Positions 28,405-37,061 of a stretch of DNA of 64,000 nt are shown piece by piece. The stretch covers positions 124,001 through 188,000 of the forward strand of contig PQAL01000019.1 of NCBI GenBank assembly GCA_003105035.1, in the 5' to 3' direction. Position numbers and translations under genes: made by a program. The notes under the pieces were generated by a model. That model was not told where the DNA came from, searched no databases, and saw only the letters and a program-made list of their open reading frames with translations. Source of the stretch: Anaerolineales bacterium. Its GTDB lineage: Bacteria; Chloroflexota; Anaerolineae; Anaerolineales; UBA4823. The first letter of the stretch is position 1, and every line of letters starts with the position of its first letter.

Positions 28405-30023
28405 GAGCCAGGTCTCTTATCCCACTGTGACCATCTCTCCGACCAGCGCTTTTCCACCAGGCGGGTGTCTTCCAGGTACATCCGCCTGGTTGCTTCTTCG
28501 AAGGAAATCGGGTTGCCCAATACCGGCTGAGAATAATTCTCGCCCTCGTACTGGATCAAGGCTTCGTTCGAGTGCATTTGCAACACGCCGTCTGAGTAAA
28601 ACAGGCAGGTGAGGCGATCGCCTTCAGTGAGGATGAACTCATCCCCAATCACTTTGAAAGCAATGGCATGCGGACCGCTGAATTCCATCCGATCAGCCGC
28701 ACAGAAAAGGGCAGCCCCGCCATGTGGCATTTTCAGCGTATTGTGTTTCCCCGCCACAACCACTCCCCCAAAGATCACGGTATCAATCCCGGTGATCAGT
28801 GTATCCAACAGGAGTGAATCGCGGATATCCGCGCCTGTCGGAACCGTGCTGCGCAGGAGGATATTTCCGTTGCGATCGCGTTCATGGGGTAGCTGAAAAA
28901 GCTCACGAGTGGTCCTCCCCAGGTCCGAATCAACGGTCATCGCTTCCAGAGAACGCCTCAAACTCAGGTGAAGGCCCCAGTCCATCCAGTAAGGTTGGCC
29001 AAAATCGAGCACCTTAACCATGGGCTGCCGGCCATAGCGCTCGTGGAAAGCATCCCGCATGCGTTTGATTTGACGATAAAAATCAGGGAAGCGTGCTTCG
29101 AGTTCGCGGATGCCGGTCTTTCCAATCCCTTCCTCAAAAGCTGCTTCAGCACGCCATTCAGTCTCTGTCGGGCAAGCCAGAGCTATCCAGGTGTATGGAT
29201 CCCAGTCCACCCACTTCCCTTCATCTAATAGGTCACCCTTAAATACTTCTTCAGCCACCTCCATCAGGCGATAGCTGATCCCCAGGCTACCCAGGTTGAC
29301 CCCTATCAGTCGGTCCTGGCCACGCCCGGCCAACCTCTTTTGCAGGCCTCCCAACCCCTGACGGGTGAACTGGTAGGTCATTTTCGAGGATTCGGCCTCG
29401 AATTCCACCCATTCCTTCTCGCGTGCCAGGTCTTCAGTCGGTTGGGTTTGCCAGACGAAGCGGATCCCATCCACCTGCTGGTATTCATCTGGACTGGTCT
29501 GCCAGAGCTTGCCTGGGATAACCGCTTCATCGCCCCATTTGACCACGATGCCGCGGAAACCATTGGTCTCGAGGTGGTGCAGCCACAGCGTGGCAGACAT
29601 GGAAGCTGCGTCCACCGTGCTCAGGTAGACTTCACCATTCGAGCTTTTCATCGGGGTCGGGAAGGCCGGTTTACGGTTGGTGAGAGCCTGGGTAAATGGG
29701 CTGAGACGCTTGCCCAAGCCAAAAACCATATTCATGAGGATCACCGGTGGCTGTTGACGACCGGCCATAGCCTGGCGTAATGCCTGCCAGGCATTAATGC
29801 TTCCCAGGAAATTCCCTTTGCGGGTCTTTTCAAGGCTGGAGACTACCAGCGTGTCTCCATCACAGCGGAATACATCTCGGCGGGTCATTTCCAACCGATC
29901 CTGCCAATACTCCTGGTCGGCAGTGCTGCCGGATACGATATTTACTACCTTAGGCCCTTGGTTTTGTTGCAGGATGTTACAGTATGCTTGGATATTTTGC
30001 TGCCAGGTCTCAGATATTACCAA
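28401..30023 (-). CDS. Unrecognised 540-residue protein with nucleotidyltransferase-like signature
   Basis: It starts at TTG 30023 with GGAGG seven bases upstream. I do not recognise the whole protein. Residues 102-119 read GLGKRLSPFTQALTNRKP, resembling the GxGxRLxPxTxxxxKP signature of sugar-nucleotide pyrophosphorylases and related NTP transferases. Near the C-terminus, VIFGGVVVAGKHNTLKMP could be turns of a beta helix. No signal peptide or membrane segment. It lies 54 bp downstream of ecfT on the same strand, so it may belong to the B12-riboswitch transcription unit. Function in cobamide metabolism would be speculation. Confidence 0.65.
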   Translation of the reverse strand: MVISETWQQNIQAYCNILQQNQGPKVVNIVSGSTADQEYWQDRLEMTRRDVFRCDGDTLVVSSLEKTRKGNFLGSINAWQALRQAMAGRQQPPVILMNMVFGLGKRLSPFTQALTNRKPAFPTPMKSSNGEVYLSTVDAASMSATLWLHHLETNGFRGIVVKWGDEAVIPGKLWQTSPDEYQQVDGIRFVWQTQPTEDLAREKEWVEFEAESSKMTYQFTRQGLGGLQKRLAGRGQDRLIGVNLGSLGISYRLMEVAEEVFKGDLLDEGKWVDWDPYTWIALACPTETEWRAEAAFEEGIGKTGIRELEARFPDFYRQIKRMRDAFHERYGRQPMVKVLDFGQPYWMDWGLHLSLRRSLEAMTVDSDLGRTTRELFQLPHERDRNGNILLRSTVPTGADIRDSLLLDTLITGIDTVIFGGVVVAGKHNTLKMPHGGAALFCAADRMEFSGPHAIAFKVIGDEFILTEGDRLTCLFYSDGVLQMHSNEALIQYEGENYSQPVLGNPISFEEATRRMYLEDTRLVEKRWSERWSQWDKRPGS

Positions 30024-30077
30024 TTACCCACCTCCTGAAAATTCACTTACTGCCTGCCATTATAACATCAGCATGTT

Positions 30078-31145
30078 TCACCCCGGTTCAGCCAGCTTAT
30101 GGTGCGACTTGCGGGTTGGCTGGATTCTCATCAATTTTAAGAGGCCGGGGATGAGCAATCCCAGGATGGTTGCTCCAAGCAATGGGTCAAAAAGCGGAAG
30201 GGTCAAGGTCGGATACGGGTCATAGTACAGGCTCTCGTGGCTTATCCATGGTATGGGTAGCACGCAAATCGCCAGGATGAGCAACGATACCAGCACAGTG
30301 AGCACATCTTGCCAGGTCCATCCAGGGTTATGGTAGGTGGTTCGGGTTGATTTTCGGCCCATGTACCATATCCCCCCGATGATCAGGGCAGCCCCTGCCA
30401 CGAGCAGGCTTGTCCCGTATAATCCTGCACCGCCAAGCTGGATAATCCATCCCAGCGAGAGCAGCACCAGCCCTACAACCATCACCAGGCGGGGAAAATT
30501 CCGCTTTTCATCCGCTGAAGGCCTGGTGCTGGCAAACCCCCTGGCAGTCATCGCCTCGGCCAGCTGCATGGCATGCTCGAGGCCGCCCACGAGGAGAGGC
30601 ATCCACAGCGGGAGCCAATCGCGCAGGGTTCGCATCTGATGGCCGCGGATGGCCTGGGCCTCGCGGATCTTGTGGAATTGCCGAATCGTCGTGGGAATGT
30701 AGGTGACCGCAATAGAGGTCACCACGGCCAGCGGGAAAAAAGCCTGCGGAATCAAACTGATCAATTCGCGCACGGTTAAAGCCAGATTTAGCACCACGAA
30801 GCTGGCCAGCATACCCGTCAGGATCAAACCATTAATCGCCCCATACACCATGGCTTCCAGGGTCACCGGGCCGCTTAACAGGGGCAAATTGCCGGGGATG
30901 GTGAACAGCACTGTTTCGCCGTAATGGGAGGTCAGGGCGTTAAAAACCGTGGAGAGCAGCATGATCCAAAGCGCTAATTTCCACAAGGGGAAGGGATTAC
31001 GCACATCCCCACCTGCCTGGCGTAAAACCATCCCGACAAAACTGACGCACATCAAGATCAACACCAGGTAAAGCGGGTTGCGCGTTATCGAGAGGATGAT
31101 GACCGCAGTGACCAGCCAGGCGACCCAGGCCCAAGGTTGCTTCAT
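30078..31145 (-). CDS. ecfT: ECF transporter transmembrane protein (EcfT/CbiQ family)
   Basis: 355 residues, mostly membrane helices. Two Ala-Arg-Gly-type coupling motifs, REAQAIRGHQ and AEAMTARGFA, are the family hallmark that contacts the paired ATPases. The protein is longer than typical EcfT because it has extra C-terminal helices. It overlaps the upstream S-component by 4 bp. In ECF transporters it couples ATP hydrolysis to toppling of the substrate-binding S-component. No ATPase gene is next to it. Confidence 0.85.
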   Translation of the reverse strand: MKQPWAWVAWLVTAVIILSITRNPLYLVLILMCVSFVGMVLRQAGGDVRNPFPLWKLALWIMLLSTVFNALTSHYGETVLFTIPGNLPLLSGPVTLEAMVYGAINGLILTGMLASFVVLNLALTVRELISLIPQAFFPLAVVTSIAVTYIPTTIRQFHKIREAQAIRGHQMRTLRDWLPLWMPLLVGGLEHAMQLAEAMTARGFASTRPSADEKRNFPRLVMVVGLVLLSLGWIIQLGGAGLYGTSLLVAGAALIIGGIWYMGRKSTRTTYHNPGWTWQDVLTVLVSLLILAICVLPIPWISHESLYYDPYPTLTLPLFDPLLGATILGLLIPGLLKLMRIQPTRKSHHKLAEPG

Positions 31146-32014
31146 CGAGTGGATCTCTCTTCCGGTAAACTAGCAGATGGATTTCCATCCGGAGTATAGG
31201 TGAATTCAAAGCGTTGGCGGAAGCGACGTAACGAACGCAAGGCTGGCCCACCCAATAGCAACAATAAGAACAGGTTGCCTAGCGCAGCGATGGTGTCCCA
31301 CACCAGAGAAGTCACCAGGTAAAAAGCCAGGTAGTGCCGCAGGGTGGCCAGGAAACCCAAGCCTGCCGTGAAGGATTGATCCTGTGGGCCAACGATGAAT
31401 GGCCATTGCCATAGGTTCATCACCGCCCCGTACATGAATCCCCACAAGAGGCCAAAGCCCGCCAGCGCGTATACTTCCAGCTGGCCAGCTCGTTTTGGTC
31501 TGCCAGTCATTCGGGCAGTCAGCCTTCTAACGATAGGCCGTAGCAGGATTGCACTCATCCCTACCCACCCGGCGGTGAACATCTGGGCTGGCAGCCAGGG
31601 CCCAACACCACCTGTCACGAGCGCTGAAACCAGCATGGTGAGAGCCCCCATCAGGAATCCCACCCGCCCACCAAACACATAACCCACCAGGATGATCAGA
31701 AAGAAGATCGGGGTGAAGCCTCCTGGCCCTGGTATGGCAGTCTCGATAAATCGCAGAGCCGAGTTGATCGCTACGAGGATTCCCAACAAGGCGATGAGCT
31801 TGGTGTTGACCATCTGACCCTGGGCTTCGAACAGGAGCACCACCAGGCATAAAGCCAGCAGGAAGGTCATCATCAACGGCATCTCGCTCATCCGCAACGT
31901 GCCAAAGCCGGTCTGTTGCGATGCCGTAGGTAAGAAGAAGGGATACAACAGCACCAGCAGCCCAGATAGGGTTGCAGTCAGGTAAATAGCGGCACTGGAT
32001 AAACGCGACTTCAT
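31142..32014 (-). CDS. ECF transporter S-component, probably for cobalamin
   Basis: 290 residues with about six to seven hydrophobic helices. It contains GYVFGGRVGFLMGALTMLVSA and TGGVGPWLPAQMFTAGWVGM, typical of ECF substrate-binding membrane proteins. Specificity for a cobamide is inferred from the cobalamin riboswitch upstream and from the transcobalamin-like gene 47 bp before it. The C-terminal tail is basic and polar. It overlaps ecfT by 4 bp. Confidence 0.78.
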   Translation of the reverse strand: MKSRLSSAAIYLTATLSGLLVLLYPFFLPTASQQTGFGTLRMSEMPLMMTFLLALCLVVLLFEAQGQMVNTKLIALLGILVAINSALRFIETAIPGPGGFTPIFFLIILVGYVFGGRVGFLMGALTMLVSALVTGGVGPWLPAQMFTAGWVGMSAILLRPIVRRLTARMTGRPKRAGQLEVYALAGFGLLWGFMYGAVMNLWQWPFIVGPQDQSFTAGLGFLATLRHYLAFYLVTSLVWDTIAALGNLFLLLLLGGPALRSLRRFRQRFEFTYTPDGNPSASLPEERSTR

Positions 32015-32061
32015 ACCGACTCACATTCTCAATAACAAGTATTTTTCGGCTGAAAATTCAA

Positions 32062-33657
32062 TCATTTCCCTCCCCGCCGGATTAAGAACAGAATCAGTAA
32101 TCCCAATCCGAGCAGAATGACGGCATAGATGATGTAATTAACTGGTACTGCCGGTGAGGGCGGTGGTGCTTCGGTTGCCACCGGTGTAAGCGTTGCCAGG
32201 GCTTCGGTGACATTCATTTGAGGCTCTGAGGTATCCGTCGCAGGCACCACGGTCTGAGTGGAAGGTGGTAGTACATACGGCACACCTTCACAGATATTTT
32301 GGAAGGTGAGCACGGGAGGTGGGTTCCCGGTGCCCCAGCTCCAGGCATTGATAGCGCCATCCTGCACCTGGCTTTGGTCTGCACCGCTCACCGCATAATC
32401 CCAGCCATTGGTCGCCAGCTGCCAATAGGACCAATAATCAGGCATACTCCCGAAGCAATCGGAAGAGGCATTCCCTACCTCACCGATTTTACAAACTGCA
32501 GTACCCTGGTTAGGGTTCGTGGCAGTCTCCACCGGTAAGCCTGAGCGTATCAGCAAGTCCAAGCCGGTGATCGTGGTCTCCGTGAAGCTAATACAGGTGG
32601 TATATAGCGAGCTGTCACTATAATAAATCACCAACCCAGCACGGTGGGGGACGGGTGCAGCTACGAGATTCGATAAGGGTATACCGGAAAGGCCGATGAT
32701 GGCCTCGGCAGTGCTGTACGTATTGGCGTAGCTGCCACCGATCGAGCCATCGGGTTTATGCAGGCTTAGCAAGGCATCCAGGGGATTAGCCTGCTGCATG
32801 CTCCAGCTTTGCCCACGCACATCCTCCCCAGCAGTGACCAGGGCCTGGATGATCCACCCGGTCGAATCGGCATTGAGTGGGTCGGTATCCCAGGCAGGCT
32901 TCCAACCGCCGCTAGGAGCCTGTGAGGCGTGGAAATAAGCAATTGCTTTTTGGATGGCATCTGCCTGGCTGTCGAGATTACGGCTGGCAAGCAGGGCAGT
33001 CACCGCCAAGGCAGTTGTGTCAGGGTCTCCCGCTCCCCAACTGCCATCCACAGCCTGTGAACGGATGAGGTAATCGGTGGCAGTGGCAGGGGTGGTTCGC
33101 CCAGCCAGGCTCAACCCCAGGATGGACCAGGCTTGGCTCAGGTCACTGGCCTCCCCGCTGCTGAAGCCTCCCTTTGCATCCGTGCTGTACGTGCCTGCAT
33201 CCGAATGGTAATTTGCCTCCAGCTCGCCTGCCAGGTCCATGCCACCGAAATCGGATGGATCGCCACCTGCCAGTGATACGGCCGTCAGCAAAACTCCAGC
33301 CCTTCCTGGAAACAATGATCCCGTGATATCGTGCGTATACGAGATCGCCTGGTTGGCCAGATAGTCCAGCATGGATAGACTATCTGTGGAAAGCACATCG
33401 GTGAGGGTTTGCCTGGCAGCGATGAACGCCATCACCGACCGGGCCGTCGTATCGGGGTCGGAGACCTCGCTGAAGCCAGTGATGCCACCATCGGATTGCT
33501 GCTGGCTTTGAAGATATGTCAGGCCTGCCTGAATCACATCCGTCTGGCTGGGAGCGACTTGTGCGAAACCAAGTTTTACCTGCACCAGGCATATCACCCC
33601 TGCGACTAGCAAAAATCCGGCAATCAATGAGAGCGATAATTTTAAAAATTTTTTCAT
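32062..33657 (-). CDS. Membrane-anchored transcobalamin/intrinsic-factor-like protein
   Basis: 531 residues. ATG 33657 has GGAG six bases upstream; an ATG four codons earlier overlaps that SD. Signal peptide 1-30. Alpha/alpha-toroid repeats of the prenyltransferase/squalene-cyclase type lie at about 35-330 (QQQSDGGITGF, SQAVDGSWGAGDPDTTALAV, QAPSGGWKPAWDTD, HKPDGSIGGSY). A DUF4430 domain, related to the transcobalamin C-terminal beta domain, lies at about 335-445 with PDYWSYWQLATNGWDYA and GAINAWSWGTG. A Thr/Pro-rich linker follows, then a C-terminal membrane helix and RRGGK. Human intrinsic factor and transcobalamin share this toroid-plus-beta layout. With the riboswitch upstream, surface capture of B12 is the most likely role. 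Confidence 0.82.
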   Translation of the reverse strand: MKKFLKLSLSLIAGFLLVAGVICLVQVKLGFAQVAPSQTDVIQAGLTYLQSQQQSDGGITGFSEVSDPDTTARSVMAFIAARQTLTDVLSTDSLSMLDYLANQAISYTHDITGSLFPGRAGVLLTAVSLAGGDPSDFGGMDLAGELEANYHSDAGTYSTDAKGGFSSGEASDLSQAWSILGLSLAGRTTPATATDYLIRSQAVDGSWGAGDPDTTALAVTALLASRNLDSQADAIQKAIAYFHASQAPSGGWKPAWDTDPLNADSTGWIIQALVTAGEDVRGQSWSMQQANPLDALLSLHKPDGSIGGSYANTYSTAEAIIGLSGIPLSNLVAAPVPHRAGLVIYYSDSSLYTTCISFTETTITGLDLLIRSGLPVETATNPNQGTAVCKIGEVGNASSDCFGSMPDYWSYWQLATNGWDYAVSGADQSQVQDGAINAWSWGTGNPPPVLTFQNICEGVPYVLPPSTQTVVPATDTSEPQMNVTEALATLTPVATEAPPPSPAVPVNYIIYAVILLGLGLLILFLIRRGGK

Positions 33658-33686
33658 GGTCGTCTCCATCCCAGTGTTATTCCACT

Positions 33687-33720
33687 AAAAAAGAAACCCC
33701 TGTTGCTTTTCGGACAGGGG
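33687..33720 (-). terminator. Riboswitch-associated intrinsic terminator
   Basis: On the minus strand CCCCTGT (33714-33720) pairs with ACAGGGG (33697-33703), followed by TTTCTTTTTT. It lies between the aptamer and the transcobalamin-like gene, so the switch probably works by transcription termination. Confidence 0.85.
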
Positions 33721-33786
33721 TGAAATGCACATCGTTAATTAACGGCATTGTTCACAGTGCCTTCAGGCGAGGTAATGGTGAACCCA

Positions 33787-33912
33787 ACTTGGGCGGGCGA
33801 CCTGGCTGAGGAGTATCTCCTTTACAGTTGCGTGACAGCGCCGGACTATGAACCTTGAAACCTACCGGCTTCGCCTTTAAGCCATCCCATCCGGGGGATA
33901 TGGCACCCAAGT
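33787..33912 (-). promoter_or_regulatory. Cobalamin riboswitch aptamer
   Basis: On the minus strand the conserved core AGTCCGGCGCTGTCACGCAA CTGTAA is followed by CTCAGCCAGGTCGCC, the B12-box region. The ends ACTTGGG (33906-33912) and CCCAAGT (33787-33793) form the closing P1 helix. It is a standard cobalamin-class aptamer; which cobamide form is sensed cannot be told. High cobalamin is expected to repress the downstream genes. Confidence 0.93.
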
Positions 33913-33935
33913 GGATAATATTCGATTGTGAAGGT

Positions 33936-33964
33936 ATTTTATACTGCTAAGAAGCGTGCGTCAA
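33936..33964 (-). promoter_or_regulatory. Promoter of the B12 riboswitch operon
   Basis: TTGACG (33959-33964), 17 bases, TAAAAT (33936-33941) on the minus strand, ending about 24 bases before the aptamer. Confidence 0.72.
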
Positions 33965-34006
33965 GTCTATTCTTGATAATGAAAACGTCTCGATATCCTG
34001 TACGAA

Positions 34007-34582
34007 TCAGATTTTGTGAGGATGCTTTCGGCCCACCAGGTCAGCGGCTGCAAAACCAGCTGATAGAGCTGCCCGGTTCATTTCCTCGGTGCCCTTGGGC
34101 GCGCGGGCGGCTACTGCCTGGATAATTGCCTGGCGGGATACGACATTCGTCAGGCCCACCAACACACCCAGGGCTACCACATTGGCGGTGATGCTTTTCC
34201 CGCTGCTTTCCTGTGCCAGGCGGCTGATAGGCACCTTGATCGCCCGGCTGGAAGGGACACGGCCGACCTTCTCCTGGTCCACGATCAACAGGCCATCTTT
34301 TTTGAGGTTCCCGGCATATTTATCGCAAGCTTCCTGGCTCATGGCCACCAGCACATCAGCGATGATCACCTCAGGATGGTCAATTTCCGCTCCAGAAATC
34401 ACCACTTCAGCCTTGCTGGCACCCCCACGCGCCTCTGGGCCGTAGCTCTGGGTTTGCGTGGCGTTTTTATTGTCAAAGATGGCCGCTGCTTCAGCCAGGA
34501 TGATGCCTGCTAAAATCATGCCCTGACCACCCTCACCCGCCAGACGGATTTCCATTCGACTACCATGGTTTTTTGTTGCCAC
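34007..34582 (-). CDS. korC: 2-oxoacid:ferredoxin oxidoreductase gamma subunit
   Basis: 191 residues. GTG 34582 has GAGGAGG upstream. It opens with MEIRLAGEGGQGMILAGIILAEAA, the standard gamma-subunit start, and has YGPEARGGASKAEVVIS. It forms part of the 2-oxoglutarate or related 2-oxoacid oxidoreductase that turns 2-oxoacid plus CoA into acyl-CoA, CO2 and reduced ferredoxin. Last gene of the korDABC order; it ends just before the divergent-facing B12 promoter region. Confidence 0.92.
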   Translation of the reverse strand: MATKNHGSRMEIRLAGEGGQGMILAGIILAEAAAIFDNKNATQTQSYGPEARGGASKAEVVISGAEIDHPEVIIADVLVAMSQEACDKYAGNLKKDGLLIVDQEKVGRVPSSRAIKVPISRLAQESSGKSITANVVALGVLVGLTNVVSRQAIIQAVAARAPKGTEEMNRAALSAGFAAADLVGRKHPHKI

Positions 34583-34593
34583 AAGTCACCTCC

Positions 34594-35448
34594 TCACGCC
34601 TTAACCCGTTTAGCGGTTTGCTCAGCCTGCACCCGCTGGATCAGCTCTTCGTAAAGCTGGGTGTATTCAGGTTTTTCGATATCGTGGATGACACCACGCA
34701 CGATTTTCGCCTCACGCTCTTCGGGGGAAAGTTTTTCGGCGGCACTGGCTGAAACACTATTTTCCTTGAGCAGGCGCATCATGTCTACCGGTGAGCCCAG
34801 CTTATTCACCCGCCCAAAGGTGGTGTGGCAATAGCTGACAGCTTCCACCAGGCTGAAGCCATTCTTGCGGATAGCCTGTTCGAGGAAGCGATCCAGCTCA
34901 ACAGCATGATAGACCGTACTGCGTGCTACATAAGTTGCCCCGGCAGCCTTCGCCAGCTCGCAAATCGGCATGGGAGGTTCCACGTTTCCGTACGGAGCTG
35001 TAGCAGCTCGAGCACCAATCGGTGTGGTCGGGCTGTACTGCCCACCAGTCATGCCGTAGATGGCATTATTGACCACAATCGCCGTTATGCCGATATTGCG
35101 GCGGGCGGCATGAATGAAATGGTTGCCCCCGATCGCCAGGGCATCGCCATCACCCATGATAGTGATCACCTTCATGGCAGGCCGGGCGATTTTTAACCCA
35201 GTGGCAAAAGCCAGGGCGCGACCATGCGTGGTGTGAATGGTATTGAAATCCATATAGACCGGCATGCGTCCCGTGCAGCCGATCCCCGATACCAGGGCGA
35301 CGTCATCTTTTTCGATGCCAATCCGATCTATGGCGCGGATCAGTGCACTCATGACGATGCCGATCCCGCAGCCAGCGCACCATACGTTTGGGAATTTCTT
35401 GGTCGGACGTAGATACATATACTCGGTATGTTCAGCGTGTGTTGGCAT
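34594..35448 (-). CDS. korB: 2-oxoacid:ferredoxin oxidoreductase beta subunit
   Basis: 284 residues. Cys24 and Cys27 (WCAGCGIG) and a third Cys at about 58 (GIGCTGR) are iron-sulfur ligands. The thiamine diphosphate motif is GDGDALAIGGNHFIHAARR through VVNNAIYGMTGGQ. It starts 2 bp after the korA stop and precedes korC by 11 bp. The subunit set and short beta length fit KGOR rather than a single-chain pyruvate enzyme. Substrate specificity is not proven by sequence. Confidence 0.93.
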   Translation of the reverse strand: MPTHAEHTEYMYLRPTKKFPNVWCAGCGIGIVMSALIRAIDRIGIEKDDVALVSGIGCTGRMPVYMDFNTIHTTHGRALAFATGLKIARPAMKVITIMGDGDALAIGGNHFIHAARRNIGITAIVVNNAIYGMTGGQYSPTTPIGARAATAPYGNVEPPMPICELAKAAGATYVARSTVYHAVELDRFLEQAIRKNGFSLVEAVSYCHTTFGRVNKLGSPVDMMRLLKENSVSASAAEKLSPEEREAKIVRGVIHDIEKPEYTQLYEELIQRVQAEQTAKRVKA

Positions 35449-35450
35449 AA

Positions 35451-36572
35451 TTACCTGTCTTCGATCGCTTCCAGGATCATCTGGGGAGTCACCATTTCAC
35501 CATTGGCGCGGTTCACCCTCACCACCTTGTTGCGCCCTGCCACCCTTTCCACTTCTAAGGCCAGCTGCCCGAGGTTCATCTCGGGGACGATGATACGCTT
35601 GGCGGTGCGTGCTACCCGGCTGATTTCTTCTTCTGCAAATGGCCAGATGGTCAACAAGGTGACCATGCCCACCTTGGTGCGGCGCTGGCGGGCTAGCTTG
35701 ACGGCATGCCGGGCGCTGCGCGCTGATGCACCATAAGTGACTACGACGGTTTTGTCGGTTGGAGATAAGTCCTCTTCAAAGAGAATGATGTCGTTAAGAT
35801 TGCGGTCAATCTTGCGGTGAACCCGCTCGATCCAGGGATCAATCTCATCCAGCCGGGTTGTAGGATAGCCCAATACATCATGGAACAAGCCAGTAATATG
35901 ATATCGATAACCCTCACCAAAATTCGCCATGGGAGGCACATCACTGAGTGAATCCCCGTAAGGTTTGTACCACTCCGGTGGCACATCCGTGGCAATCCGC
36001 TCGACCCGTTCAACGCTTTCAAAATCGGGCAGCTCGATTTTCTCGCGCATGTGCCCGACCACCTCATCCAACAACAGGATGACCGGTGTACGGTATTTTT
36101 CTGAGTAGTTGAAGGCTTTGACAGTCAGATCGAAGGACTGGCTGACCGATACCGGACTGAGCACGATCATTGGATGGTCGCCATGCGTTCCCCAACGCGC
36201 CTGCATGACATCTCCTTGAGAAGCACTGGTCGGCTGCCCAGTACTGGGACCCAGGCGCTGGACATCCACAACAACCACAGGCACTTCGGTCATGGCGGCG
36301 TAACCAATATGCTCCTGCATCAATGAAAAGCCTGGTCCTGATGTGGCAGTTAGCGATTTCAAACCACCCACGGAAGCACCGATGCAGGCAGCCAGGCTGG
36401 CGATCTCATCTTCCATCTGGATAAATTTTCCGCCCACCTTGGGCAGCTCGCGCGATAACATTTCAGCGATCTCAGTCGACGGAGTGATCGGGTAACCGGC
36501 ATAGAATTTACACCCTGCCGCAATCGCCCCCCAACCTACAGCTTCATTCCCTTGCATCAATCGAACGGTCAA
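35451..36572 (-). CDS. korA: 2-oxoacid:ferredoxin oxidoreductase alpha subunit
   Basis: About 373 residues. I place the start at TTG 36572, because AAGGAGG directly precedes it by five bases and the longer open frame would run over korD. ATG 36557 is an alternative. The start VRLMQGNEAVGWGAIAAGCKFYAGYPITPSTEIAE is the pyrimidine-binding domain of the family, followed by ATSGPGFSLMQE. It pairs with korB to form the thiamine diphosphate site. It lies 10 bp after korD. Confidence 0.92.
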   Translation of the reverse strand: MTVRLMQGNEAVGWGAIAAGCKFYAGYPITPSTEIAEMLSRELPKVGGKFIQMEDEIASLAACIGASVGGLKSLTATSGPGFSLMQEHIGYAAMTEVPVVVVDVQRLGPSTGQPTSASQGDVMQARWGTHGDHPMIVLSPVSVSQSFDLTVKAFNYSEKYRTPVILLLDEVVGHMREKIELPDFESVERVERIATDVPPEWYKPYGDSLSDVPPMANFGEGYRYHITGLFHDVLGYPTTRLDEIDPWIERVHRKIDRNLNDIILFEEDLSPTDKTVVVTYGASARSARHAVKLARQRRTKVGMVTLLTIWPFAEEEISRVARTAKRIIVPEMNLGQLALEVERVAGRNKVVRVNRANGEMVTPQMILEAIEDR

Positions 36573-36582
36573 TCCGGCCTCC

Positions 36583-36843
36583 TTATGGTTCGATCTTCTT
36601 GACGATAATCGCCAAATCTGGGCAGTGCGTGTCACACCAATGGCAGGCAGTGCATTTTTCAGGGTAGACCACCACCGGATGATCATCGTCATCAAGCGCC
36701 AGTACCCCGGTTGGACAAAAAGCCACACAAATACCACACCCCTTACACCAGTTGGCGAACACCGTAACATGACCACGTGGCCCTTTTTTGGCTGTGGGCT
36801 TTACTTCGGCTATGGATTCTTCTGCCTTTGAGGGATCACTCAT
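36583..36843 (-). CDS. korD: 2-oxoacid oxidoreductase delta subunit, 2x[4Fe-4S] ferredoxin
   Basis: 86 residues with two complete clusters: Cys33/36/39/43 (CKGCGICVAFCP) and Cys64/67/70/74 (CTACHWCDTHCP). It carries electrons from KorAB to ferredoxin. The N-terminal 25 residues are charged and likely flexible. It is the first gene of the kor operon, about 52 nt downstream of the predicted -10 element. Confidence 0.93.
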   Translation of the reverse strand: MSDPSKAEESIAEVKPTAKKGPRGHVTVFANWCKGCGICVAFCPTGVLALDDDDHPVVVYPEKCTACHWCDTHCPDLAIIVKKIEP

Positions 36844-36894
36844 CGAATTTCATCCTCACCCAAACTGAAAAAATTAGACTCAACTTATCCAATC

Positions 36895-36923
36895 ATTATA
36901 CTTTTCGGAACATCGCATGTTAA
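36895..36923 (-). promoter_or_regulatory. Promoter of the korDABC operon
   Basis: On the minus strand TTAACA (36918-36923), 17 bases, TATAAT (36895-36900). Five of six and six of six consensus matches. Confidence 0.72.
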
Positions 36924-37061
36924 CCGATAAACAGCTAATCTTTCCAGTGAATATCATCACATTAACTGCGTGAGGTCACCTGATTTCTGAACGAGAATTA
37001 TCCCAGACATTTTTTTATTAATCTCATGTTAAAATGGTAATTCCAGATTAACCTGATCCTT

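Noticed and set aside
35451-36776. Long N-terminal extension of korA
   Set aside because: It would overlap almost all of korD in another frame; a TTG start with a strong SD gives the normal family N-terminus.
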